From assembly GCA_949290785.1 (NCBI GenBank), contig CASETE010000023.1, forward strand, positions 1-64,000: 64,000 bases of DNA. The letters are read 5' to 3'. This document shows, piece after piece, positions 42,509 through 54,000 of this stretch. A model generated the notes under the pieces. The model saw only the letters and a program-made list of their open reading frames with translations. It had not been told where the DNA came from and did no database searches. The stretch comes from an uncultured Pseudomonadota bacterium (GTDB lineage: Bacteria > Pseudomonadota > Alphaproteobacteria > Rs-D84). Positions within the stretch are counted from its first letter, which is position 1; the number at the start of each line of letters is the position of its first letter. The position numbers were made by a program, and so were the translations under genes.

Positions 42509-45202
42509 CTAAAACCTTAACACACCGCGTATATTGCCAGAATAGTTATAGTACCCTTGCCTAATGGCAAAATCTGCACCGAACGTTACATCGTAAACTT
42601 CACCAACACCTAATTTTAGTTTTATGCCCCCGGACGTTTGCCAATGCGATAAACGTTGTGTAGCAATAGAATATTCATTTCCCATTATAAGCACGTTTAT
42701 ATCTTCAACAGCCGCGTGCCAATCATATGATGCCCCTAATTCTATTATAGGCGTAATCGTCAATTCATCGTCATAACTGAAATTGTATTCTGCGGACAAT
42801 CTTGCATACGTGGTTAAAAAATCTAAATTTGCGTTTGATATTTCTTGACCTGCTGTATCAACAGAAGAACCGCGATGAACCGACATGTACCGAGTACCTA
42901 TATAAGGAATAACATTTAATTTATTAATCGGCAAAACGTAACCGATGTCAGACCATACACCTGTTGTATAAACATCCGTGTTATCAAACAAGTGTATACC
43001 CGCAACATTTTTCGTTTCATCCATGTCGGTATAGAAAAAACTTGCATAATTATTCCAAACTAAACTCTCATCGTCATATTTCGCGTAAATACCTATACCA
43101 TGCGTCGGCGCCTTAATCGACCTTGCCCAGCTTGTTAATTCATCATATTGATATGTATACGCAGCGCCTAAATTCCAATTAGAAACGTTATATTCTGCGC
43201 CTAAACCTAAACCATATCCATAAGCATCAAAATCCGCATAAAAATCGTTTTCTTTTAGTTTGCCACCAGAACCAAACATCGCACCCCATAACAAGCCTTT
43301 ACCAACATAATATTCCTGTCTGTCATGCACCATGCCATCAAACCTGTTAATATACGAATTACCAAGCGTCTGCATCAGTGGCGCAGGTGAAGGCGCCAAA
43401 GCAGTTAACGCCTTTATATACTCAACCGCATCTAATTGAACCAATTCATTTAGTTTTTCATAAACTTCATTCGTTACGCTGTTATCGGTCAGCAACATAT
43501 CCTGCCATCCAAGCGCGGTATTTTCATTATTTTGCGTTCCACCAGCATTTTTTATAACGTCTAGTATTGAACTTGCTTCAACTACCTCGTACCAACCATT
43601 TCCTAATTTTATAAAATCATAAATATTATTATTTATTTCCGGAAAGAAGTTATCTGTTATGACCTGATTACTGCGCAATAATTGTAATCTTAAAGAATCA
43701 GTACCAGACATAGCATTACTACCAAGAACCACATCAATTGCGGCGTTTTCTGATATATTGAATGAATCAGACGTTAAAAAACCATAATTATTAGCATCTT
43801 GAACAGACAAACGTAAAATGGCACCAGATTGAAAGTTTGCAGAAGTAACCGTTGCATTTGTTAAGCCTAAATTTAAAACGCCACCTGAAACGGTCAAATC
43901 ATTTGCATTAAAAAAATTACCGCTATCTGTAACTGTTACAACGCCGGATTCTATTGTTACGTTACCCGTGAAACCCGACATATCTTCGTTTAGAACGATG
44001 GTACCTCCAGATGGCATTGTATCATTTTCCAGTTCATATGCTCTATTCACAATCAACGAACCAGAACCTGTAATCTTGTCATTAAAAGTTATCTGATATT
44101 GTGGCGCCGCATTTAAAAATAACGATTCAGACGAATAAATCGCATTAGATTCACCGGACACTGTATTTCCGCTAAATACGATATCCGCGTTCTGAGCAAT
44201 CAAAAACAACGCATTTAAATTAAATATTGCACCGCCATTATCTGTTGCAGAATTATTTGTAAAACTGCTATCTATTATATACATATCATCCCAATTATAC
44301 ACCGCACCACCGTACGTAGCACTGTTACCTGTAAAACTGGAACTTTTTACAACTGCATATAAAGTATCACCCACTATACCATAGTTTGAAATCGCACCAC
44401 CTGTTTGACCCGCATTATTTTCAAACGTACCGTTTTCAAGCTCCATCATACCCGTGCTATAAATTGCACCGGCGCCTTGACTGCCGGTATTCCCGGAAAA
44501 ATAAACTTCACTTAATGTAATGGTATTTGAATTATATATCGCCGCACCACTTGATGCTGTATTTGAAACAAACACACCATTAGATATAGTCAAATTACCA
44601 TCATTAAACGCAACTCCTCCATATTGACCAGACGAATTACCCTGAAAAAAACTGTTGTTTATAATCGCATTCGTACCGTATTGTGTATATATTACACCAC
44701 CATTTCGTGTTGTGCTGTTATCCTCAAAAACGCTGTCGGACACAATTAAAGAAGCGTTATTACTCTGATAAAAAACGCCACCACCTAAACGTGCGGAATT
44801 GTTTGTAAAAGCAGAGTCAGATACAGTCAAACTGCCACCAAGGTTTGCAAATACCGCCCCTTGTCCAGACTGATAAAATTTATTAAAAGAACTATTCACA
44901 TTGGCCGTTTGACCAGAAACAGTAAAACCGCCGCCGTTCGTCAAAGACATCACATAACCATTTGACACTGTAAAGCCGTTAAACGCACCGCCATCAAAAC
45001 CAAAACCGCCACCGTTAATTATCGTACTTTCTGCACCAGGCACACTTATTAAACGAGTGGACGTAATATCTCCGGTCATATTTATGCTGTTTTCTGTGGC
45101 ATAGTTTTTATACGCGTTATAAAAATCATTAAAATTATTTACGTCTGTAGCATATGCCCTTGAACAGACAATAAACGATACAAAAAAAAGCGATTTTTTC
45201 AT
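42509..45202 (-). CDS. Autotransporter (type V) with beta-helix passenger
   Basis: This 897-residue protein has a signal peptide ending at YAT-DVNNF, a passenger of many 24-30-residue repeats of the N-N-S/T-A-x-x-G-G-A-I/V-Y type (about residues 90-330), which fold into a beta helix, and a C-terminal autotransporter barrel of about 270 residues. The barrel region includes GMVHDRQEYYVGKGLLWGAMFG and ends GNIRGVLRF. It is predicted to display or release an adhesin-like domain on the cell surface. A terminator-like stem lies beyond its end, shared with the convergent gene. Confidence 0.9.
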   Translation of the reverse strand: MKKSLFFVSFIVCSRAYATDVNNFNDFYNAYKNYATENSINMTGDITSTRLISVPGAESTIINGGGFGFDGGAFNGFTVSNGYVMSLTNGGGFTVSGQTANVNSSFNKFYQSGQGAVFANLGGSLTVSDSAFTNNSARLGGGVFYQSNNASLIVSDSVFEDNSTTRNGGVIYTQYGTNAIINNSFFQGNSSGQYGGVAFNDGNLTISNGVFVSNTASSGAAIYNSNTITLSEVYFSGNTGSQGAGAIYSTGMMELENGTFENNAGQTGGAISNYGIVGDTLYAVVKSSSFTGNSATYGGAVYNWDDMYIIDSSFTNNSATDNGGAIFNLNALFLIAQNADIVFSGNTVSGESNAIYSSESLFLNAAPQYQITFNDKITGSGSLIVNRAYELENDTMPSGGTIVLNEDMSGFTGNVTIESGVVTVTDSGNFFNANDLTVSGGVLNLGLTNATVTSANFQSGAILRLSVQDANNYGFLTSDSFNISENAAIDVVLGSNAMSGTDSLRLQLLRSNQVITDNFFPEINNNIYDFIKLGNGWYEVVEASSILDVIKNAGGTQNNENTALGWQDMLLTDNSVTNEVYEKLNELVQLDAVEYIKALTALAPSPAPLMQTLGNSYINRFDGMVHDRQEYYVGKGLLWGAMFGSGGKLKENDFYADFDAYGYGLGLGAEYNVSNWNLGAAYTYQYDELTSWARSIKAPTHGIGIYAKYDDESLVWNNYASFFYTDMDETKNVAGIHLFDNTDVYTTGVWSDIGYVLPINKLNVIPYIGTRYMSVHRGSSVDTAGQEISNANLDFLTTYARLSAEYNFSYDDELTITPIIELGASYDWHAAVEDINVLIMGNEYSIATQRLSHWQTSGGIKLKLGVGEVYDVTFGADFAIRQGYYNYSGNIRGVLRF

Positions 45203-45300
45203 ATTATATAACCTTTATATACAATACAAAAATCGCTTAATTTTTAAATAATATCAATATTCATCTATTCCTAAAAAAAGCCACACACGGGGCTGTATAT

Positions 45301-46368
45301 TTATTCTTCTTGAGTTAATATCTCTGCCCGAATTTGCGCCACAGATTCCGCGCGCTTTTTAATAACGTCGTTCAAGTTTGCATGTGTTAAATCCGCGGCA
45401 TATTTTATAGAATTTGCAAAAGCCAACGCATCGCTGTTACCATGCGTTTTAACCGCAAAACCCTTTAAGCCCAAAAAAGTGGCCCCAGCATAAGAACGAG
45501 GATCAATCTTGTGCTTTAACCTTTTAAAAACATGAACCAAGAAAAATGCGCCGATAATTGCTAAAATAGACTTTTTCAAATTATCAACCAAAACGCGTTT
45601 TATTAGTTTTGCGGTACCTTCTACGGTCTTTAATACTATATTACCGGTAAACCCGTCTGTAACAACGACTTGTACGTTTCCGCCGCCTATATCATTACCC
45701 TCAACAAATCCGATATATTCATAAGGCAACTCATCCTTATGCGCAGTTAACAATTTATTCAATTTCTGCAAAGTCTCGTTACCCTTTGTATCTTCTTCGC
45801 CGATGTTTAATACACCGACTTTTGGTCGTGACATTTTGCCAATTACTTCGGCATACACGCTGCCCAATACGGCGAAATCAAATAAATTCCCTTCGTCACA
45901 TTGAACATTTGCCCCCAAATCTAAAACCACCACGCGAGAATCACCGCCGCCTGACGGCAACATCGTTGTAATAGCAGGTCTTGATATACCTTCAATCGTT
46001 TTTAACGCCAGTTTAGACAACGACATTAAAATTCCCGTATTACCCGCACTGACAACAGCATCTGCCCTACCTTCACGAACGTCCTTTATCGCCATGTACA
46101 TAGAAGTGTCTTGAGCATGACGAATGACATCACGTATTTTATCGGTTCCTTTGATGACATCCGGCGCATTAATAATCTCGCAATTACGGGCAACGCGTGA
46201 ATACTTAGCCAATAATTTCAATAGCTGTTTTTCGTTACCAAATATGCGAAAAAACACCTTGTCTTCACCGTTTTGATACAAGAATTGATTAATTCCACCA
46301 AGAACAGCGTTGGGGCCCTTGTCCCCACCCATTGCATCAATTGCTATAATTTTCTTTTCTGTTGACAT
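45301..46368 (-). CDS. plsX: Phosphate acyltransferase PlsX
   Basis: This 355-residue enzyme makes acyl-phosphate from acyl-ACP for phospholipid synthesis. The N-terminal IIAIDAMGGDKGPNAVLGG and the GNTGILMSLSKLALKTIEG and FTGNIVLKTVEGTAKLIK runs are diagnostic. It follows rpmF on the minus strand by 65 bases, and a hairpin with GCAGAA / TTCTGC ends lies between them. A short AGCC / GGCT stem with seven T (about 45273-45294) may terminate it. FabH is not adjacent here. Confidence 0.94.
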   Translation of the reverse strand: MSTEKKIIAIDAMGGDKGPNAVLGGINQFLYQNGEDKVFFRIFGNEKQLLKLLAKYSRVARNCEIINAPDVIKGTDKIRDVIRHAQDTSMYMAIKDVREGRADAVVSAGNTGILMSLSKLALKTIEGISRPAITTMLPSGGGDSRVVVLDLGANVQCDEGNLFDFAVLGSVYAEVIGKMSRPKVGVLNIGEEDTKGNETLQKLNKLLTAHKDELPYEYIGFVEGNDIGGGNVQVVVTDGFTGNIVLKTVEGTAKLIKRVLVDNLKKSILAIIGAFFLVHVFKRLKHKIDPRSYAGATFLGLKGFAVKTHGNSDALAFANSIKYAADLTHANLNDVIKKRAESVAQIRAEILTQEE

Positions 46369-46433
46369 AGTATATTAAAAAAGCAGAACGGCACTTCATG
46401 CGCCCTATTCTGCCTTGGTATCTTTATTAAATA

Positions 46434-46583
46434 TTATTTTGCACCACATGCAGGACATACATGATGTGGACGTTTCTTTTCACCACAGGTTTTGCAAACA
46501 CCGCATGGCATGATAGACAAAGCATCATGCGAACGACGCTGTGCTGTACGTGATTTACTTGTTTTACTTTTTGGCGTTGCCAT
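46434..46583 (-). CDS. rpmF: 50S ribosomal protein L32
   Basis: This 49-residue protein starts MATPKSKTSKSRTAQRRSHD and ends with the zinc-ribbon Cys pairs CGVCKTC and CPACGAK. It is a component of the large ribosomal subunit. AAAGGA precedes the ATG. The rpmF-plsX order is the widely conserved arrangement linking translation with fatty acid and phospholipid synthesis. Confidence 0.95.
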   Translation of the reverse strand: MATPKSKTSKSRTAQRRSHDALSIMPCGVCKTCGEKKRPHHVCPACGAK

Positions 46584-46745
46584 TTTACTATCCTTTTATT
46601 TACAGTTTGACATTTTATTCAATTCTTACACATTTGCAAGAAAAACTTTAATCCAAAGCAATCTTTACCCGCCACATAGAACGGTGATAAAATTCATAGA
46701 ATCACGTTCCAATGTTCCCGATAACTTGTAACACACATTTAATAC

Positions 46746-46820
46746 AAAAAGCCGAGAATGCAGATACAATTAACACTCTTTGCCCGGGGCACATATCCCC
46801 GGGCATACTCTATCGGCTTA
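46746..46820 (-). terminator. Terminator after rpoC
   Basis: On the minus strand an outer stem GCCGA / TCGGC (46817-46813 with 46755-46751) encloses a perfect 8-bp GCCCGGGG / CCCCGGGC hairpin (46804-46797 with 46789-46782), and five T follow. It begins directly after the rpoC stop. Confidence 0.65.
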
Positions 46821-49800
46821 TATATTCAACAACTGTTGTTGTGCGTTTCCTTCGCGTGCCAACCTTTCGGCTTTTTCTTCTTCTTTGGCGATTTCGCGAA
46901 CACGGCGAACATAGGCACCTGTACCAATTGGTATCAAACGACCGACTATCAAATTCTCGTTAATACCAACCAATTTATCTGTCGCCCCGCTAATCGCAGC
47001 ATCAACCAAAACCTTTGTAGTCTGTTGGAACGATGCATTAGATATAAACGAACGACTGGTCAATGACGCACGCGTCAAACCAACCAAGACTTGTGACGCC
47101 TCTGCCGGTTTACCGCCGTCACGTATGGTACGTGCGTTTTCTTCTTCAAATTCAACGCGATCAACAACTTGCCCCATCAAGAAACCTGTTTCGCCTGGAT
47201 TGGTTATTTCCACGCGACGCGTCATTTCTCTTATCAGAATTTCTATATGCTTGTCGTTAATTGCCACGCCTTGCAGACGATATACTTGCTGAATCTGTTC
47301 TACCATAAATGTGGCCAATGCTTTTTGTCCCAAAATACGCAATATATCTTGTGGCACAGGGTCACCATCAACCAACTTTTCAGCCTTTCTGACAGTGTCA
47401 CCGCTGCGTACCAGCAAGTTAGTACCCTTTGGTACAGCGTATTCAACAGGCGCAGTGCCGTCTTCTGGTACGATACGAACGATGATTTTTGACTTTGCAT
47501 CTTCTAGTTCTATTGTACCATCTGTTTCCGCCAATAACGCAGGATTAGACGGACGACGAACTTCCAACAATTCGTTTACACGAGGCAGACCACCAGTAAT
47601 ATCGCTTGTACGCTTTGACTGAACAGGTATTCTTGCCAAAACGTCGCCCGCAGAAACCGTTGCACCGTTTGACACGTTCAATATTGAATACATAGGCAAT
47701 AAATATTCGGCAATTTTCTTACCGCCTAATGATATTATATTCCCCTTGTCGTCAACCAAAGTTATAGACGGATTCAACGCTTTCTTGGTGTTTGCCTTCC
47801 AGTTAATGACCTTGCGAGAAATAATGCCAGTCATAGCATCAACTTCTTCCTGATATGAAACGTTTTCAACCAAATCATTAAACTGAACGATACCGTCTTT
47901 TTCAGCAATGATTGTATTTGAATAAGGATCCCATTCTGCAACCTTGGCGCCTTTTTCTACATTGTCGCCATCGTTAACAATCAACATTGATGCATAAGGT
48001 AATTTGCTGGTAAACAATTTTTCGTTTTTATCGTTAACAACGGATAATTCAGCGTTTCTGGATAATACAACCACGCGCCCAGCAGAATTCTTAATAGAAT
48101 TTACACCGGATAACTTGATTGTACCAGCAACGGGTACCTCTATAAAGTGACTATCTGCGCCACCAGCTGCAACACCACCAATGTGGAAGGTACGCAACGT
48201 CAACTGCGTTCCAGGTTCACCAATGGATTGGCTGGCAATCAGACCAACTGCTTCACCAACATGAACCAGCGCATTACGCGACAAATCCATACCATAGCAC
48301 TTTGCACACAGACCGTCGCTGCAACAAGTCAAAACACTGCGAACGTCAACGCTTGGCAAACCAGATTCATTTATCTTCTTTGCCGCTGTTTTCGTAATCA
48401 ATTCACCCGCAGGTACAATGACTTCTTTTGTTATAGGATGAACAACATCGTGTGCCGCAGTACGTCCCAACACAACATCGCCCAGCGCAACAGATAATGC
48501 GCTGCCTTGATATACCGGTTTGGCGGTTATAAAGTCAGTAGTACCGCAATCATGTTCTGTAATGACCGTATTGTGCGCCAATTCAACCATACGACGCGTC
48601 AAATAACCTGCTTCTGCTGTTTTTAACGCCGTATCCGACATACCCTTACGTGCACCGTGAGTTGACGTAAAGTATTCGGACATGGTCAAACCTTCTTTAA
48701 AGTTTGAAATAATAGGAACTTCAATAATAGAACCGTCTGGCTTCTGCATCATACCGCGCATACCCGCCAACTGTTGAATCTGACGTTTGGAACCACGCGC
48801 CTTAGATAAAGCCATCATCAAAATAGAGTTCCAATTATCACCTTTTGTTTTACCAAGCGCAGCATAAGCCAAGTCACCCAACTTATCGGTTGTTTTCTGC
48901 CACAAGTCAATTAACTTGTTGTGTCTTTCACCGCCAGATAACAAACCGTTTTGATATTGCTCTTCTATTTCTTCCGCGGCTTTTTCGGCCTCTGCTATCA
49001 TTTCTTTCTTTTCTTCTGGTATCACGATATCGTCAAACCCGATAGAAATACCACTGCGTGCCGCTTGTTCAAACCCCGTATCTTTCAAAGCGTCCGCCAA
49101 CAGAATCATCGCCTTGTCACCACAACGATCATAAGTCGTCGCCAATAAAGCCTTGATTTCACCATGTGGCATAACTTTATTCACCAAATCAAATGGCATA
49201 TTTTCAGATTTTGGTAACAATTCACCCAATATCATACGACCGGCAGTTGTCTTGTATATCTTGCCATTAATACGTGCAATAATTGGCGTATGTAAAGTAA
49301 TTGTCTTGTTTTCCAAAGCTAGCTTTACTTCGTCCATATTCGCAAAACGTGGCGATTTTTCTGTATGTTCACCGTCAATCAACGAAATGTAGTAAACACC
49401 CAAAACCATGTCTTGTGATGGAACAATCATAGGCTCACCGTTTGCGGGCGACAAAACGTTATTTGATGACAGCATTAATGTACGCGCTTCCAACTGTGCC
49501 TCTAATGAAATTGGAACGTGCACAGACATCTGGTCACCGTCAAAGTCAGCATTAAAACCGGCGCAAACCAATGGATGCAAACGAATTGCCTTACCTTCAA
49601 TCAAAACAGGCTCAAACGCCAACATAGACAATCTGTGTAACGAAGGTGCACGGTTTAATAATACTGGATGTTCGTGAATAACTTTTTCCAATATTTCCCA
49701 TACGACGTCTTCGCCGTTTTCAACCATCTTGCGCGCAGTTTTTAACGTATTAGCATAATCACCAGCCAACAATCTTGCATAAACAAATGGTTTAAACAAT

Positions 49801-50927
49801 TCCAAAGCCATAGTTTTTGGCAAACCAACCTGATGCAACTTCAAAGAAGGCCCAGATACAATTACAGAACGACCGGAATAGTCAACACGTTTACCCAACA
49901 AGTTCATACGGAAACGGCCTGATTTTCCGCTTAGAGAATCAGATAAAGACTTTAACGGGCGACGGTTCTGTGAAACCATCGGACGTGCCTTGTGACCGTT
50001 ATCAAACAAAGAATCTACCGCTTCTTGCAGCATGCGCTTTTCATTACGAACGATGATTTCCGGTGCATGCATTTCAATAAATTTCTTTAAACGATTGTTA
50101 CGAATAATCACGCGACGATATAAATCGTTCAAGTCAGATGCGGCCACATGCCCCGCGTCTAATGTAACCAAAGGACGCATATCAGGCGGTATAACAGGCA
50201 ATACATCTGGTAACATCCACGCAGGCTCTGTCTTAGAATCTAGGAATGCTTCTACCAGTTTTAATTGTTTTATCAAAGCCTTGCGTTTGGCTTCTGACTT
50301 CGTGTCCGCCAATTCTGCACGCAGACGTGTACGTTCATCACCCATATCCAAATTAGAAATTATACTACGTACACCTTCGGCGCCGATACCTACATGAAAC
50401 GCATCTGCACCAAATTCTTCAACGGCGTTTTGATATTCATCTTCGCTTATTACGTCGTATTGCTTCAAGTTTGTTAAACCTGGTTCTATGACGATATAAG
50501 CATCATAAGAAATGACTTGTTCTAACTTTTTCTGTGGCAAGTTATTTAATAAAGTTGCAATTTTACCCTCGCGCAAGAACCATGTATGCGCCACAGGCAT
50601 TGCTAACTTTATATGCCCCATACGTTCACGACGAACAGAAGAAGGGCCAACTTCTACGCCGCAACGTTCGCAAACGACGCCGCGGAACTTTATTCTTTTA
50701 TACTTACCGCACGCACATTCATAATCTTTGACGGGGCCAAAGATTTGTTGGCAGAACAATCCCTCTGGCTCTGGTTTCAAAGAATGATAATTTATCGTTT
50801 CAGGCTTTTTAACTTCGCCGTGCGACCAAGAAAGTATTTCTTCTGGTGATGCAATCGTTATACGCAACGCATCAAACTGTTCTTTTGTTTCAATTTGTCC
50901 GAATATCTTCTGCAACATATTGGTCAT
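46818..50927 (-). CDS. rpoC: DNA-directed RNA polymerase beta' subunit
   Basis: This 1369-residue subunit carries the active-site loop NADFDGDQM, the N-terminal zinc site (CACGKYKRIKFRGVVCERCG) and the bridge-helix/trigger-loop region. It forms the polymerase core with RpoB, alpha and omega. AAAGGAG precedes the ATG. A short hairpin lies in the rpoB-rpoC gap (50973-50991). Downstream of rpoC, rpmF appears in place of the rpsL-rpsG genes usual in many bacteria. Confidence 0.98.
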   Translation of the reverse strand: MTNMLQKIFGQIETKEQFDALRITIASPEEILSWSHGEVKKPETINYHSLKPEPEGLFCQQIFGPVKDYECACGKYKRIKFRGVVCERCGVEVGPSSVRRERMGHIKLAMPVAHTWFLREGKIATLLNNLPQKKLEQVISYDAYIVIEPGLTNLKQYDVISEDEYQNAVEEFGADAFHVGIGAEGVRSIISNLDMGDERTRLRAELADTKSEAKRKALIKQLKLVEAFLDSKTEPAWMLPDVLPVIPPDMRPLVTLDAGHVAASDLNDLYRRVIIRNNRLKKFIEMHAPEIIVRNEKRMLQEAVDSLFDNGHKARPMVSQNRRPLKSLSDSLSGKSGRFRMNLLGKRVDYSGRSVIVSGPSLKLHQVGLPKTMALELFKPFVYARLLAGDYANTLKTARKMVENGEDVVWEILEKVIHEHPVLLNRAPSLHRLSMLAFEPVLIEGKAIRLHPLVCAGFNADFDGDQMSVHVPISLEAQLEARTLMLSSNNVLSPANGEPMIVPSQDMVLGVYYISLIDGEHTEKSPRFANMDEVKLALENKTITLHTPIIARINGKIYKTTAGRMILGELLPKSENMPFDLVNKVMPHGEIKALLATTYDRCGDKAMILLADALKDTGFEQAARSGISIGFDDIVIPEEKKEMIAEAEKAAEEIEEQYQNGLLSGGERHNKLIDLWQKTTDKLGDLAYAALGKTKGDNWNSILMMALSKARGSKRQIQQLAGMRGMMQKPDGSIIEVPIISNFKEGLTMSEYFTSTHGARKGMSDTALKTAEAGYLTRRMVELAHNTVITEHDCGTTDFITAKPVYQGSALSVALGDVVLGRTAAHDVVHPITKEVIVPAGELITKTAAKKINESGLPSVDVRSVLTCCSDGLCAKCYGMDLSRNALVHVGEAVGLIASQSIGEPGTQLTLRTFHIGGVAAGGADSHFIEVPVAGTIKLSGVNSIKNSAGRVVVLSRNAELSVVNDKNEKLFTSKLPYASMLIVNDGDNVEKGAKVAEWDPYSNTIIAEKDGIVQFNDLVENVSYQEEVDAMTGIISRKVINWKANTKKALNPSITLVDDKGNIISLGGKKIAEYLLPMYSILNVSNGATVSAGDVLARIPVQSKRTSDITGGLPRVNELLEVRRPSNPALLAETDGTIELEDAKSKIIVRIVPEDGTAPVEYAVPKGTNLLVRSGDTVRKAEKLVDGDPVPQDILRILGQKALATFMVEQIQQVYRLQGVAINDKHIEILIREMTRRVEITNPGETGFLMGQVVDRVEFEEENARTIRDGGKPAEASQVLVGLTRASLTSRSFISNASFQQTTKVLVDAAISGATDKLVGINENLIVGRLIPIGTGAYVRRVREIAKEEEKAERLAREGNAQQQLLNI

Positions 50928-50972
50928 GTATTTTGCTCCTTTCAGTAGCTAAAAGTACTGCGTGGCCGGCAA

Positions 50973-50991
50973 CACTGGTTTACCACCAGTG
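50973..50991 (-). other. Hairpin in the rpoB-rpoC gap
   Basis: CACTGGT pairs with ACCAGTG around a 5-base loop between the rpoB stop and the rpoC start. Confidence 0.4.
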
Positions 50992-51005
50992 CCAGCCGTC
51001 GCCAC

Positions 51006-54000
51006 TTAATCTATTTTCTTCGGCGTCATCGCCAAGCCCAAACCGCGTAGTTCGCGAACTAGTACGTTAAAGGCTTCTGGTGTACCTGTCTGGAAGTCGT
51101 TATTACCAGATATTATAGACTCGTACATCTTCGTACGGCCGGCAATATCATCCGACTTTACAGTCAACATTTCGCGTAACAGATGTGCCGCCCCATGCGC
51201 TTCCAAGGCCCACACTTCCATTTCACCAAGACGCTGACCACCCATGTGCGCCTTACCAGACAACGGCTGCTGCGTTACCAAAGAATAATTACCAATTGAA
51301 CGTGCGTGAATCTTTTCATCAACAAAGTGATGCAGTTTCAGCATGTACATTACGCCGACTGTAACCGGACGCGCGAATTTTTCACCCGTCATACCATCGT
51401 ATAATGTAAACTGACCCGATTCTGGTAATTTCGCTAACTTTAACATACGACGAATGTCTTCTGGGGTCGCACCGTCAAAGGTAGGCGTCGCCATAGGAAC
51501 ACCGTCTTTTAACAATGCAGCCTCTGCACGAACATCAGTATCCGTCATTTTTTCTAATTTTTCGGCCGCTTCTTTACCATAAACCTTGCCCATAATCGCA
51601 CGCAAATCGTCGGTTACAGCACGCTTTTGCTTTACTTCTTCCAGCACTTCGCCAATCTGCTGACCCAACGTACGCGCCGCCATACCAAGGTGAGTCTCTA
51701 ATATCTGACCGATATTCATACGACTTGGCACACCAAGCGGATTCAATACAATGTCAACAGGCGTACCATCTTCCATGTATGGCATGTCTTCAATAGGTAC
51801 AACCTTGGAAACAATACCCTTGTTACCGTGACGACCAGCCATCTTGTCACCAGGTTGCAACTTCATCTTGTGCGCGATGTAAACCTTTACTTCTTTTAAC
51901 ACACCCGCTGCCAAAGAGTTGCTTTCTGTAACCTTGGCAATTTCTGCGTCGGCTTTTTCGTTCAGCAGTTTCAGCTTCGTAACGTGCTGTTCACGTAACT
52001 CGTCAATTTTTGCCTGTGCTTCTTTATTCTTTACAACCAATTTCTTGACGTCTGACGGTCTGATACCCTCAAAAACCTCTTCGGTCAGTTTTTTGCCGAC
52101 GAATGGTTTTAAACTGCCCGTGCCAGCCTCTATAACCTGACCCGCTGCAATCTGGAAAACCTGATCTGCAAAACCTTTTTCAATGATAGAAGTTTCTTCT
52201 TCTCTATCCTTGTTTATCTTTTCAATCTTTTGCAGTTCAATCATCTGTGTACGTTCGTCTTTCTTAACCCCATGACGAGTTAGAACATTAACGCCGATAA
52301 CAGTACCTTCTTCGTTCGGTCCAACCTTTAATGAAGAATCTTTTACATTCAAAGCCTTTTCACCAAATATGTTACGCAACAAGGCTTCTTCTGGCGTCAA
52401 TAAAGTTTCAGACTTCGGCGAAACGCGCCCAACTAAAATGTCACCTTGTTTTACGCGCGCGCCAACATAAATGATACCAGATTCATCCAAATTCTTTAAC
52501 GCTTCTTCGCTAACATTTGGAATATCACGCGTTAAACTTTCTGGCCCTAACTGCGTATCACGAACCTTGATTTCTTTTTCTACAATCTTAACCGATGTAA
52601 ACACATCATCACGGGAAATGCGTTCCGATATAACGATGGAATCTTCATAGTTATAACCACGCCATGGCACAAATGCAACCAACACGTTGCGACCTAATGC
52701 CAATTCACCATAGTTCATAGAAGAACCGTCCGCAATTATGTCACCGGCAGAAACTCTGTCGCCAACCTTTACCAACGGTTTTTGATGTATCAAAGTTTCG
52801 CTGTTGCTGCGTTCAAATTTCTCAAGATTGTAAATGTCAACACCCGTCACAACGTTTCGGCTGTTCATACATTTTACAACGATACGATTTGCATCAACAG
52901 ATTCTACGATACCGCCATGTTTGGCAACTTTACCCGTTCTAGAATCACGCGCAACTTCGCGTTCAATACCAGTACCAACCAATGGTGCCTGAACGCGTAA
53001 TAAAGGAACCGCCTGACGTTGCATGTTTGAACCCATCAAAGCACGGTTCGCGTCGTCGTTTTCAACGAACGGTATCAAACCCGTAGCAATGGAAACCACT
53101 TGACGCGGTTCAACGTCAATCAAGTCAATTTCTTCTTTTGGAACCATCGTAAATTCACCGTCAACGCGCGCCGTTACCATGTCTTCTGACAGTACGCCCG
53201 TCGCAGTCGTAGGTGTATTTCCTTGCGCAATCTTGTGCCCCAGTTCTTCATCTGCAGTCAGATATACCATCTTGTCTGTAATTTTGCTGTTCTCTACAAC
53301 ATAATACGGCGTTTCAATAAATCCGTATGGATTTACACGCGCATACGTTGCCAAGTGGTTAATCAAACCAATATTTGCACCTTCTGGTGTATGAATAGGA
53401 CACAGTCTGCCATAGTGCGTCGGATGAACGTCACGAACGTCTATACCCGCACGTTCACGATTCAAACCACCAGGCCCCAACGCAGAAACCAAACGTTTGT
53501 GTTCCAATTCAGCCAACGGATTATAAGCATCCATAAACTGAGATAACTGCGATGTACCCAAAAATTCGGACACCAAAGACATCAACGGTTTTACATTGAT
53601 AACGTCCTGTGGTTGCATATTCGCAATGTTTGGTGAAGACAAACTTTCACGAACCAAACGTTCAATACGCAACATTCCCGTGCGGAATGTCTGTTCCAAT
53701 AATTCGCCCACTGTACGAACGCGACGATTTGACAAGTTGTCAATATCATCAACAGTGTCTTTATGGTCAATTATGTTCGTTAAAGTTTTCAAAACCGCCA
53801 AGAAATCAGACTTAGTCAACAAACGTTCGTCTTCTGGCTTTTTACCAGAATCAATCTTTAAGCGCTTGTTCATCTTGAAACGACCAACAGCAGACAAATC
53901 ATAATACGCCGCATCAAAACCCTGACGCATAAACAAGTTTATTGCCGCTTCTAACGTTGGGCGTTCACCCGGTCTGATAATGTTATAAATTTCAATCAGG

